Assembly: GCA_029202485.1 (NCBI GenBank) | Contig: CP119313.1 | Coordinates: 248,001-312,000, forward strand | Length of the DNA: 64,000 bases | Origin: Candidatus Pedobacter colombiensis | GTDB lineage: Bacteria; Bacteroidota; Bacteroidia; Sphingobacteriales; Sphingobacteriaceae | Direction: 5' to 3' | Part shown: in pieces, positions 45,305-53,741 of the stretch | Layout: the number at the start of each line of letters is the position of its first letter | How positions within the stretch are numbered: the stretch's first letter is position 1 | Notes under the pieces: model-generated | What the model saw: the letters and a program-made list of their open reading frames with translations, nothing else | The model's database searches: none | Told to the model about the DNA's origin: nothing | Program-made: the position numbers and the translations under genes

Positions 45305-46267
45305 TTAATAAAGGTTTTTGATGATCTGTTCAATAGAGAGCCCTTCAGCTTCTGCACGGTAATTCCGTACAATTCTATGGCGAAGGATGGCCTCTGCTAC
45401 AGCCTGTACATCTTCAATGTCAGGCGCATATTTTCCTGTAATAGCAGCATGGCATTTAGCACCTATAATCAGGAATTGTGATGCCCTTGGACCTGCGCCC
45501 CAGTTCACGTATTTATTTACTTCATCGGTAGAAAAAGCCGTATTCGGGCGTGTTTTGCTAACCAGCTTTACAGCATATTCAACAACATTATTGGTTACGG
45601 GGATATTCCTTACCAGTTTCTGGAAGTATTGTATCTGGCTTGCATTGATAATTTTATTCAATACAACCTCATTATTGCTGGTCGTATTTTTTACAATGGT
45701 CATCTCATCCTCAAATGAAGGATAGCCTAACAGGACATTGAACATAAACCTGTCAAGCTGAGCCTCCGGAAGGGGATAGGTACCCTCTTGCTCAATGGGA
45801 TTCTGAGTAGCCAATACAAAGAAAGGATTAGGCAGTGTATGCCTTAATCCTGCCGCTGTAACCGCCTTTTCCTGCATAGCCTCTAATAAGGCTGCCTGCG
45901 TTTTTGGAGGCGTTCTATTGATCTCATCAGCGAGAATGATATTGGAGAATATTGGTCCGTTAATGAATTTAAAGTTCCTGTCCTCACCCAGGATCTCAGC
46001 GCCTATAATGTCACTTGGCATCAGATCTGGGGTAAACTGTATCCGGTTAAAATTCAGATCCAGCACATTTGCCACCGTTTGAACCAGTAGCGTTTTAGCC
46101 AGCCCCGGAACACCAACAAGCAGACAATGTCCATTGCTAAAAATGGATATCAAAACAGACTTGATAATCTCGTCCTGTCCGATAACAACCTTTCCTATTT
46201 CAGCTTTAATGCTTTTATAGGATTGATGCAGCGCATCAACGGCTTTAATGTCATTGTCAAACTGCAT
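45305..46267 (-). CDS. MoxR family AAA+ ATPase
   Basis: A 320-residue AAA+ ATPase: Walker A GVPGLAKT, Walker B ILADEINRTPPKTQAALLEAMQE, sensor 1 FVLATQNPIEQEGTYPLPEAQLDRF. MoxR ATPases assist maturation of metalloproteins or von-Willebrand-domain complexes; no VWA gene follows here. It lies 6 nt after the parvulin gene, which makes a folding-related role plausible. RAVA/TM0930 subgroup assignment is not attempted. Confidence 0.9.
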   Translation of the reverse strand: MQFDNDIKAVDALHQSYKSIKAEIGKVVIGQDEIIKSVLISIFSNGHCLLVGVPGLAKTLLVQTVANVLDLNFNRIQFTPDLMPSDIIGAEILGEDRNFKFINGPIFSNIILADEINRTPPKTQAALLEAMQEKAVTAAGLRHTLPNPFFVLATQNPIEQEGTYPLPEAQLDRFMFNVLLGYPSFEDEMTIVKNTTSNNEVVLNKIINASQIQYFQKLVRNIPVTNNVVEYAVKLVSKTRPNTAFSTDEVNKYVNWGAGPRASQFLIIGAKCHAAITGKYAPDIEDVQAVAEAILRHRIVRNYRAEAEGLSIEQIIKNLY

Positions 46268-46273
46268 AAGCGT

Positions 46274-47638
46274 TTATTTTTTTGCAGATATTTTAGAAGT
46301 CCACATTTTTAGCTCATCACAATTGACATAATCCTCATCAATGCGTACGTAGGTATTTACCCTTTTTTTCTCAAACCATGCACTTAACTCACGGTTTACT
46401 TTATCCTGCTGTGCATATTCCTTAAACTTAGCGTAATCCTGTTCTAAATTAGCTTTATGAGGAGGAATTTTAGATTTTAAGTAAAGAATTTTATAACCTT
46501 CTTTGCCACTTTGATCCGTAAAAAGTGTAGGGGAAGATATTTCTCCAACTTTCATCGTATCAGCAATAAGGAATACTTTCGGATCTAGTTTATCTGCAGG
46601 GATAAAAGAAGTTCTGGCTGTCACATTATCAGCATAAAGTAGCATCCCTCCATTGTACTGGGATTCTTTGTTGTCTGAATATTGTGATGCTGCGAAAGAA
46701 AATGGAATTTTCTTAGACACCAGGCTCTGATATATCGTGTCGGCCTTAAGTTTAATACGTTCCAGACTGGCAGGTGTATTTTGTGGGCGGATCAGGATAT
46801 GGCGAGCTTGAACCTGCTCTCCACGACGTTCTATCACCTGTAAAATATGGAAGCCAAACTCTGTTTCAAAAACATTTGATACTTCTCCCGCTTTTAATTT
46901 AAAGGCCTGAGCCGTAAATTCTTTTGCCATCGCTTTGCGGTCAAAAAATCCAAGATCACCACCTTCAGGAGCAGATCCAGGATCTTCAGAATAAGATTTC
47001 GCTAAGAAAGCAAAGTCTTCACCACTCTTTACCCTTAAACGTAAAGCGTCAATTTTATCATGATACTTTTGTTTTTCCGCTTTCGTTAGCTTAGGATACA
47101 TGACAATTTCTCCAATCTCAAACTCAGTAGGGATATCAGGTAGACTGTCTTTTTTGTAGGATTCAAAATATTTTTTAACCTCCAATGGAGTGATATTAAT
47201 GTCTTGAGTGATGTGGGCTTCCATCTTTCTTGAAATCAACTGCTCTTTGATGTCAGGTCTGATTTCATCTTTGTATTGTAATACCGAACGGTTAAGGAAT
47301 TGCTCTAAGCGCTCTTGTCCACCAGCTTTTTGAATTTGATAGCGCATCCGCTTGTCCACCTCTTCATCTATTTGATTTTCATCAACAGTAATAGAGTCAA
47401 TTTCCGCCTGTTGTTTTAAAAGTTTATTTGTAAGAATCTGGCGTAATATTTCACATTTAATCTCAGGGTTTTCCGGGTTACCCATGTTAAGATACTGGGC
47501 ATACTGCTGGTTTAAATCGGATAATAGAATAATGTTGCTTCCCAATACCGCAACTACCTTGTCTATATTCTTTTTTTGTGCCTGAGTATTTAAAAACAAG
47601 CAGATTAATCCGCCTGTAATCATTAAAAATTTCTTCAT
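46274..47638 (-). CDS. SurA-like periplasmic peptidyl-prolyl isomerase
   Basis: A 454-residue periplasmic chaperone (signal MKKFLMITGGLICLFLNTQA). It has an N-terminal SurA_N region (DKVVAVLGSNIILLSDLNQQY) and two parvulin domains (about 170-270, with SEDPGSAPEGGDLGFFDRKAM; and about 280-385, with QARHILI and QYSDNKESQYNGGML). It should fold outer-membrane proteins. ATG at 47638 is preferred over TTG at 47653. It is followed by MoxR 6 nt on and preceded by a short SurA-like gene. Confidence 0.88.
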   Translation of the reverse strand: MKKFLMITGGLICLFLNTQAQKKNIDKVVAVLGSNIILLSDLNQQYAQYLNMGNPENPEIKCEILRQILTNKLLKQQAEIDSITVDENQIDEEVDKRMRYQIQKAGGQERLEQFLNRSVLQYKDEIRPDIKEQLISRKMEAHITQDINITPLEVKKYFESYKKDSLPDIPTEFEIGEIVMYPKLTKAEKQKYHDKIDALRLRVKSGEDFAFLAKSYSEDPGSAPEGGDLGFFDRKAMAKEFTAQAFKLKAGEVSNVFETEFGFHILQVIERRGEQVQARHILIRPQNTPASLERIKLKADTIYQSLVSKKIPFSFAASQYSDNKESQYNGGMLLYADNVTARTSFIPADKLDPKVFLIADTMKVGEISSPTLFTDQSGKEGYKILYLKSKIPPHKANLEQDYAKFKEYAQQDKVNRELSAWFEKKRVNTYVRIDEDYVNCDELKMWTSKISAKK

Positions 47639-47704
47639 TATATGTTTGTTCAATTGTATTCGTTTTGCAAATTTAATATTCTCAATAGCTAATGACTAGT
47701 TTAC

Positions 47705-48202
47705 TTATAACTTTGCCAGTTTCTTTACCTCATTCTGGTTAATCTTAACCGTGTATTTCTTTTTAAGTGCATCCATCCAATCCCGTTCCAGGCTGTCCTG
47801 ATCATCTTTCGACTTATTCCATATTTTTATTTCTGAAACATTAAACATTAAAGCAGCTTCTTTATATTCATTCATGAGCATTGAATATATCATGCTGGTT
47901 TTAGGCACCCTTTTTTGAGCAGCTAATGTTGTCTCATAATTTTTTATCTCTGCAAGATAAGCCGTATCTGTGTCTAGTCCCATGTCTCTGGCATCTAAAA
48001 CTTTAAGCTTAAAATTGATATACTGGTTTAAATAAGCTTCTAAATCTTTAACAGATGCATTTGCATTTCCACCATGATTCTTTTTGTAAAACCACATAAA
48101 CTCTTTATTACTTATAGGCTTCCCATTAATGGTGGCTACATTTTGTGCAAATGCACCAGAAATAAAAAGAAATAAAATAATAATGCAATAAACTGCTCTC
48201 AC
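47705..48202 (-). CDS. SurA-like protein lacking the PPIase domains
   Basis: A 165-residue exported protein (signal about 1-20). Residues about 20-95 match the SurA_N start of Bacteroidota parvulins (VATINGKPISNKEFMWFYKKN). The end matches their C-terminal segment (NEYKEAALMFNVSEIKIWNKS). The central ~300 residues with both PPIase domains are absent. It reads as an internal deletion of a 3-part chaperone, yet the frame is intact. Chaperone activity without isomerase is possible since SurA_N alone can bind clients; this is inference. Confidence 0.65.
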   Translation of the reverse strand: MRAVYCIIILFLFISGAFAQNVATINGKPISNKEFMWFYKKNHGGNANASVKDLEAYLNQYINFKLKVLDARDMGLDTDTAYLAEIKNYETTLAAQKRVPKTSMIYSMLMNEYKEAALMFNVSEIKIWNKSKDDQDSLERDWMDALKKKYTVKINQNEVKKLAKL

Positions 48203-48313
48203 AAAAGTTATATAGTGTATATTTTTAAGGCATAAAAGTAATAAATAAAGGCACTATAATAAGATATTTAACTAATTTTAACAGAAAAAATATTCCCAGT
48301 AAAATTCTCATTA

Positions 48314-48865
48314 ATGGATAACCAATTAACAGCTGATAAAGCAGCCATGCATTTATTTTTTACCGATGATGTTTATCTGGTAAATGAGCCTGGTATTCAG
48401 TTAGCTACTCCGGTAATTCATCAGAATATTCCGGTTTCAACAAGCCAGCCTGCAGTTTTGCCAGCGGCACTGCCTGCAGACTTTAAGTTCCTGGGAAACA
48501 ATAAACGCAATATACTTATCCTGGTCAACGATGAGCAGAATGAGGTAAGTGATGAATTGGGGCGCGAACTGCTTCGGAAAATAGTAAAATCAGTAAATCT
48601 CTCAGCAAATGATTTTGCATTGTTAAACTATGCAAAATATAAGGGTACAGGGTTTAAGGCACTACAGGATTACTTCTCCAGTACACTCATTTTTGCTTTT
48701 GGGGTAACACCGGTAGAACTTTCTCTTGCAGCTTCACATCCCGAACACGTGGTTGTACAGGAAGGGGCAGTAAGGATGATCTTTTCTGCCGAATTGAGAG
48801 CGCTGGATAAAAACCCGGCCGGAAAAAAAGCACTGTGGGGAAGCCTTCAAAACCTTGGATTATAA
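48314..48865 (+). CDS. Hypothetical protein, possible DNA polymerase III psi-like
   Basis: A 183-residue cytoplasmic protein with a proline-rich linker (about 40-55) ahead of an alpha/beta C-terminal domain. From memory, three parts parallel E. coli HolD in order: a NILILVND strand (HolD LVMVAND), a following helix DELGRELLRKIV, and a C-terminal ALDKNPAGKKALW (HolD DLRANPTARAALW). The N-terminus of HolD binds chi; here the N-terminus differs. The gene is 2 nt from rdgB. No experimental support is claimed. Confidence 0.5.
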   Translation: MDNQLTADKAAMHLFFTDDVYLVNEPGIQLATPVIHQNIPVSTSQPAVLPAALPADFKFLGNNKRNILILVNDEQNEVSDELGRELLRKIVKSVNLSANDFALLNYAKYKGTGFKALQDYFSSTLIFAFGVTPVELSLAASHPEHVVVQEGAVRMIFSAELRALDKNPAGKKALWGSLQNLGL

Positions 48866-48867
48866 CA

Positions 48868-49452
48868 ATGAGAGAACTCGTATTTGCCACCAATAATCAG
48901 CATAAAACTCAGGAAGTTCGCAACCTGCTTTTGAATGACTATAAAGTCTTAAATCTAAATGATATAGGCTGTAAAACTGATATTCCTGAGACCGGGAGTA
49001 CTTTTGCCGAAAATGCAACACTGAAAAGCAGTTATGTTGCCGAGCACTATCAGATGGACTGTTTTGCTGATGATAGCGGCTTGGAAATAGAAGCCTTAAG
49101 CCAGGAACCTGGTATTTTTTCTGCCCGGTATTCCGGAGTTAAAGATGATCAGGAAAATTTAAAGCTGGTACTTCAGAAAATGGAGGGGCAGGTAAACAGA
49201 AAGGCACGTTTCAGGACTGTTATTTCTTTGATGCGCGGCGGTGAGAATTTTCTATTTGAGGGCATTATCAATGGAACAATTAGGGAAACGCCAACGGGAA
49301 CACTAGGTTTTGGGTATGATCCAATTTTTGTGCCCGATGGTTATGACCATACATTTGCCGAAATGAGTATGGAACAAAAGAACCAGATCAGTCACAGGGC
49401 ACTGGCCATGAATAAGCTTATATCTTTTTTAAAGGAGCAGAAACAGGCTTAA
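48868..49452 (+). CDS. rdgB: dITP/XTP pyrophosphatase (RdgB/HAM1)
   Basis: A 194-residue house-cleaning enzyme that hydrolyses non-canonical purine triphosphates. Motifs: LVFATNNQHKTQEV at the start, ADDSGLEIEALSQEPGIFSARYSG, and GTLGFGYDPIFVPDGY. ATG at 48868 is used; an earlier frame start at 48835 adds 11 unrelated residues. The last 35 nt overlap the 3' end of the convergent ostA-like gene. Confidence 0.95.
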   Translation: MRELVFATNNQHKTQEVRNLLLNDYKVLNLNDIGCKTDIPETGSTFAENATLKSSYVAEHYQMDCFADDSGLEIEALSQEPGIFSARYSGVKDDQENLKLVLQKMEGQVNRKARFRTVISLMRGGENFLFEGIINGTIRETPTGTLGFGYDPIFVPDGYDHTFAEMSMEQKNQISHRALAMNKLISFLKEQKQA

Positions 49453-51607
49453 TTGTATCAGCTTTTTCTTCTTTAGCCGGAACGGTCTTAGAGCCAACTA
49501 CAGCTTTCGGTACAACAGGAGTAACCGCTGTGCTGTCTTTTTGAGGGACAGGGGCTGTCTTCTTAATTGTCCCTTTCGGATCTGGTATGTTTTTAGTCGT
49601 TTCGGCAGGTTTGCCAGTTGCTTTTGAGGCTGTCGCCGGACCTGCCTTCTTTGCAGGAGTTTTAGACTTGGGTTTGCCGCTAATCACCTCTTTTTTTGAC
49701 AGCGGTCTTAGCTCAGGTTTCCAGGTAAAACCGGTCAGGAAAACGTCTTCCTTTAATTCAGGAACAGGCGTTCTGACCCCTTCAGGATCTCTGATAGCCA
49801 CAATCTTTGCAATCTCTTTTTCTTTGAAAAGGATCTTTAGCCGACTGCTAACCGTTTGGTTCATGTCTGTATAAACCTTCTTTTCATTCTGGTTGAAATA
49901 AATACTTTCAGCATTCCCGTCCACAAACATATTCTTGAGTTTACCATCTTTAAAAAAGGCGGTAATCAACCTTCCCTTGATCTGGTTATATCTTGCTGAA
50001 TCTGCATTGACATTTACAAGGAAAGCATTCTGAATAACTTGCAGAGTATTTAGCTTTTTATTTTTCAATTGCAGGTAAATTGTATCCCCTGTTTGTTGCG
50101 AGCCTTCAGACCATATAATAGGGTTATGGTACCAGCGAAGTGTAGAATCCGCGCTTGTATAAAATAATGAATCCGCCTTAGCCTGCATATTGGCTTTAAA
50201 TACTCGCACGTTATGGTAGGCTTTAATCACCCTGGTCCGTACAGTATCTTCCGGGTTGAAAGGAATGGTATCCTTAAGGGAAGTCTTTATTTTATTTGCA
50301 GGCAGTTTACCTTTTAAGGTCATATCAGCTTTCCCTTTTTTTGTCACAGAGTCGACTTTTGAATATAGGAGAGAATCCTTTAATATTGGTATTGCTTTTT
50401 TATGAATAGCGAGGCTATCCTTTAATAAACTATCTGCCGCAATAGAAATCTTTTCATTTTTGATGGATTGTTTAGCTGCTTCTTTTCCCGTTTTTGCACT
50501 CTTTTTATCTAACCGGTTCTGTTTTCTTTGCGAAGTCGTTTCTTCAGTTGCGGTTGCCTTAGGTTTTGATGCGCCCACCTTTTTTTCTTCTTTCTCCTCC
50601 TCCCCAAGTTCATTGTCTTTTTTTATCACAGGCGATGAAATGAGCGTTAAGGTCTTTTTAAGAACCATTTGGGTTTCCAACGTATCGGCGCCCAACCATA
50701 AGCTGTCGGGTTGCAGTTTATTGTTCACCTTTATAGAGTCGGAGGTACCCATACCTACATAAGGGTTTTTGGTTACAATTGTCCTTTCGTCTTTTTTGTA
50801 ATAAAAACCCAGTTGTCCGTACATGACTGTTTTATCAACGGTGTCTTTAAAAACAATGTTTCTAACAGCTTTTCCATAGCCGGCTATCCCATCATAGTAC
50901 AAACTGTCACCTTTAAGCGATTTTGAACCCATTGTATATAGGTTTTTCTTTCCAAAATAGGCGTACTGAGTCTTCGTATTATAGGCTCCGTTTTCTGTAT
51001 ACAGGTTGTCATCCTTACCCTTTATATTAGTCGGGCCATAAAAATAGGTCCAGTTGGTTAAGGTATTGTAGCGTAATGTGTCTGATTTAATTACAGTTTC
51101 CGGGGTTACAACCACGACATTGTAGCGGAAAAAGGCATCGCGACTATTGGAAAAATAATAACCGTTTTTACTGGTCAAGGTTACATCCTTACTCACAATT
51201 TTACCCCCCGTTACATAAGTCCCATATTTGGTGGCCATATTGTAATCCAGGATGTTGGTGGTTAAGGTAGATTCCCGGTCTATCATTCGGACATTGCTGG
51301 TTAAATGAGCGATTTTGGTATTCCCGTTATAATTTAAATAATCTGAATAGATATTGATGGTGTCGGCCTGATTGATGTGCACATTTTTAAAAGCATCAAA
51401 AGTATTCTCATTTACATAAAAAACAGCGCTATCGCAGCTAAGCGTAGCATTCTCATGCCTAAACACAGGGTTTCTTAAATAGGATATGTTCTTTTTTGTA
51501 TCGAAATGAGTCGCATCAGCTTTTTGTACAATAATCTTTGTCTTCTGTTGCGCGAGCACAGATGCGGGAAATAATAATATGATCAGGAAATAGCGTAATA
51601 TCTGCAC
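49418..51607 (-). CDS. OstA-like outer-membrane LPS transport protein
   Basis: A 729-residue exported protein (signal about 1-19) with several LptA/OstA-fold repeats in the first 300 residues (KNISYLRNPVFRHENATLSCDS, HINQADTINIYSDYLNYNG, SNVRMIDRESTLTTNILDYN). A Lys/Ser-rich insertion covers about 335-440, then a further OstA part (about 450-610) and a Pro/Lys/Ala-rich tail to the end. It probably carries LPS across the periplasm. GTG start at 51607, fitting the signal peptide. Confidence 0.85.
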   Translation of the reverse strand: MQILRYFLIILLFPASVLAQQKTKIIVQKADATHFDTKKNISYLRNPVFRHENATLSCDSAVFYVNENTFDAFKNVHINQADTINIYSDYLNYNGNTKIAHLTSNVRMIDRESTLTTNILDYNMATKYGTYVTGGKIVSKDVTLTSKNGYYFSNSRDAFFRYNVVVVTPETVIKSDTLRYNTLTNWTYFYGPTNIKGKDDNLYTENGAYNTKTQYAYFGKKNLYTMGSKSLKGDSLYYDGIAGYGKAVRNIVFKDTVDKTVMYGQLGFYYKKDERTIVTKNPYVGMGTSDSIKVNNKLQPDSLWLGADTLETQMVLKKTLTLISSPVIKKDNELGEEEKEEKKVGASKPKATATEETTSQRKQNRLDKKSAKTGKEAAKQSIKNEKISIAADSLLKDSLAIHKKAIPILKDSLLYSKVDSVTKKGKADMTLKGKLPANKIKTSLKDTIPFNPEDTVRTRVIKAYHNVRVFKANMQAKADSLFYTSADSTLRWYHNPIIWSEGSQQTGDTIYLQLKNKKLNTLQVIQNAFLVNVNADSARYNQIKGRLITAFFKDGKLKNMFVDGNAESIYFNQNEKKVYTDMNQTVSSRLKILFKEKEIAKIVAIRDPEGVRTPVPELKEDVFLTGFTWKPELRPLSKKEVISGKPKSKTPAKKAGPATASKATGKPAETTKNIPDPKGTIKKTAPVPQKDSTAVTPVVPKAVVGSKTVPAKEEKADTIKPVSAPLKKI

Positions 51608-51611
51608 GTTA

Positions 51612-51619
51612 CAAAGTTA
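51612..51619 (-). promoter_or_regulatory. -7 element immediately before ostA-like gene
   Basis: Minus-strand TAACTTTG, ending 4 nt before the GTG start. No clear -33 was found. Confidence 0.35.
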
Positions 51620-51673
51620 GTTTTATAATTTGTTTTTTTAAAGCTTATCAAGCCATGATGAGTTTTTATTCAT

Positions 51674-51681
51674 TATTTTTG
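51674..51681 (+). promoter_or_regulatory. -7 element immediately before tilS
   Basis: TATTTTTG, ending 5 nt before the tilS ATG. No clear -33 was found. Confidence 0.35.
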
Positions 51682-51686
51682 AGACC

Positions 51687-53048
51687 ATGTTACCCCTTCA
51701 GAATTTTAAAGACTATATCTGCCTGAATTCACTTTTCAACGCAAAAGATAAAATCCTTTTGACAGTTAGCGGCGGGAAGGATTCTGTATTAATGGTGCAC
51801 TTATTTAAACTCTCCGGATTTAAATTTGGTATAGCGCATTGCAACTTTAATTTAAGAGGTGCTGAATCCCAAAGGGATGAAGAATTCGTAAAAATGCTGG
51901 CAGAAAAGCTGGATGTCCCATTCCATGTAACCCATTTTAAAACGAAAGAATTTGCTGCAACACACAAGGTATCTACACAGATGGCGGCAAGAACACTTCG
52001 TTACCAATGGTTCGAGGAGCTTAGAGAACGTGAGCAATATAAGGCTATTGCATTGGCACAACATCAGGATGATGCAATTGAAACGGTATTGTTGAATCTA
52101 ACCAGGGGAACAGGAATTGCAGGACTACATGGTATTTTACCAAAAAGGGGTAAGTTAATCAGGCCTTTATTGTTTCTGTCTTCAGCGGAAATTGCTGACT
52201 TAATTAGCAAACAAGATATTGATTTTGTAGAGGATAGCTCTAATAAAAGCACCGACTATGCCCGTAATAAAATAAGATTAAAAGTTATTCCTCATCTCAA
52301 AGAGATTAACCCCGGTCTGGAAGAAACTTTTCAGCATAACATCAAACGCTTTGCAGATACTGAACTTGTTCTGCAGCATACAGTAACAAAGTTAAAAGAA
52401 GAAATCCTGAAGGAAAAGCAGGGGAAATTCTATATATCCATAAAAGAAATAAAAGCATTAAACCCACAACATCTGCTGGTATTTGAATTGTTAAAACCTT
52501 TTGATTTTTCGGAGTCAGTAGTTGCCGAACTTTTAGAAGGACTGGATAAACAAAGTGGTACAGCCTTCTTCAGTGTCTCACATCGCATTGTTGTAGATCG
52601 GCAAGAGCTGATCATCAACCCGCTTTCAGACCAGAATATGGTTAACAAGAACCAAATCATCCATTCTCATGATGAGACAGTTAATTTTCTAGGTAGCCAA
52701 ATCCTCATCACTTCGTCGGAAGATATTCAATTTAAGAAAAGCAGCAATAAGGCCTATGTGGATACTGATAAATTGATTTTTCCATTGGTATTGAGAACCT
52801 GGCAGGCCGGTGACAAGTTTAAACCCATAGGAATGAACAGTTATAAAAAACTGAGCAATTTTTTTATAGACGAAAAGATTCCACTAAGTGACAAGGATCT
52901 TATCCCGATATTGGTGAATGGGAATGGCGAGCTAATCTGGATCGCAGGGTGGAGACAAGACAATAGGTATAAACTTACTGAGGCTACAAAAAATGTAACA
53001 ATTTTTGAATTGCGACATCTACATATTACAATTTCTAAACAATCTTAA
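51687..53048 (+). CDS. tilS: tRNA(Ile)-lysidine synthase
   Basis: A 453-residue N-type ATP pyrophosphatase. The PP-loop SGGKDS is at about residues 28-33, with HQDDAIETVLLNLTRGTGIAGL and RPLLFLSS downstream; the C-terminal substrate domain contains WQAGDKFKPIGM. It converts C34 of tRNA-Ile(CAU) to lysidine. Divergent from the ostA-like gene with 79 bp between starts. Confidence 0.94.
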   Translation: MLPLQNFKDYICLNSLFNAKDKILLTVSGGKDSVLMVHLFKLSGFKFGIAHCNFNLRGAESQRDEEFVKMLAEKLDVPFHVTHFKTKEFAATHKVSTQMAARTLRYQWFEELREREQYKAIALAQHQDDAIETVLLNLTRGTGIAGLHGILPKRGKLIRPLLFLSSAEIADLISKQDIDFVEDSSNKSTDYARNKIRLKVIPHLKEINPGLEETFQHNIKRFADTELVLQHTVTKLKEEILKEKQGKFYISIKEIKALNPQHLLVFELLKPFDFSESVVAELLEGLDKQSGTAFFSVSHRIVVDRQELIINPLSDQNMVNKNQIIHSHDETVNFLGSQILITSSEDIQFKKSSNKAYVDTDKLIFPLVLRTWQAGDKFKPIGMNSYKKLSNFFIDEKIPLSDKDLIPILVNGNGELIWIAGWRQDNRYKLTEATKNVTIFELRHLHITISKQS

Positions 53049-53108
53049 AGGGACTGAGGGTATGATGCAATTAAAAAACCAGTAACTTTATAGTCAAAAT
53101 ACACACAC

Positions 53109-53591
53109 ATGGTGAACCGCTACGCTTTTTATGAGAAACAATACATTGGTCGCGATTATATAAGAATTTGTATCAGGCTGGTGATGGCTGCATTTTGTTT
53201 TGCTGCCTACGTTTATGAACGTGATCGCGACAATACGCAGGATCTCTTTCTGGTGGTTGGTTTTGGTATTATTGGTGTTTCCATCCTATTACTTTTTCTT
53301 ATTCAGTATAAAACAATAATTGATCAGAAACGTATTATTATTGATGGTTTATGGTCTGCCAAAAAAGTAGAAATAGACTTAAATACAATAGTTAAGGTTA
53401 GAAAAGACACTTATAGCAGTTACTTTATTAATAACCCTGTGTATAACCTTCACCGTAAGGGAAGTATCAGGTTTTACTCTTCAGGTAAGGATGCCATTGT
53501 ACTTACAGATCGGGATGGCCTTGAGTATTACATCGGTACGCAACGACCAAATGAGATGTATTTGGTTATTCAGGAAGAAATGAAGCATTAG
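53109..53591 (+). CDS. Membrane protein with PH-like C-terminal domain
   Basis: A 160-residue protein with two helices (about 18-36 and 45-67) followed by a soluble, strand-rich segment with the pattern of bacterial PH domains (IIIDGLWSAKKVEIDLNTIVKV, GSIRFYSSG). It has 60 nt of upstream space after tilS. Function unknown; family assignment is tentative. Confidence 0.65.
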   Translation: MVNRYAFYEKQYIGRDYIRICIRLVMAAFCFAAYVYERDRDNTQDLFLVVGFGIIGVSILLLFLIQYKTIIDQKRIIIDGLWSAKKVEIDLNTIVKVRKDTYSSYFINNPVYNLHRKGSIRFYSSGKDAIVLTDRDGLEYYIGTQRPNEMYLVIQEEMKH

Positions 53592-53669
53592 TTAAATAAT
53601 TGCAATTGTTTAACATAAAGATCAGTTTAAGTACAGTACTTTGCGTCGTTAAATAATTTCAATGAAACG

Positions 53670-53713
53670 ATCGTGAGCATAGCGATTACAAATTGCGTGT
53701 ATATGCTCATGAT
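53670..53713 (+). promoter_or_regulatory. Long hairpin in the bshA leader
   Basis: ATCGTGAGCATA (53670-53681) pairs with TATGCTCATGAT (53702-53713), 11 of 12 pairs Watson-Crick and one G-U, around a 20-nt loop. It lies 28 nt before the bshA start and has no U-run. Confidence 0.4.
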
Positions 53714-53741
53714 AGCTTCATAAAACTAAAATTGTTTTTTA

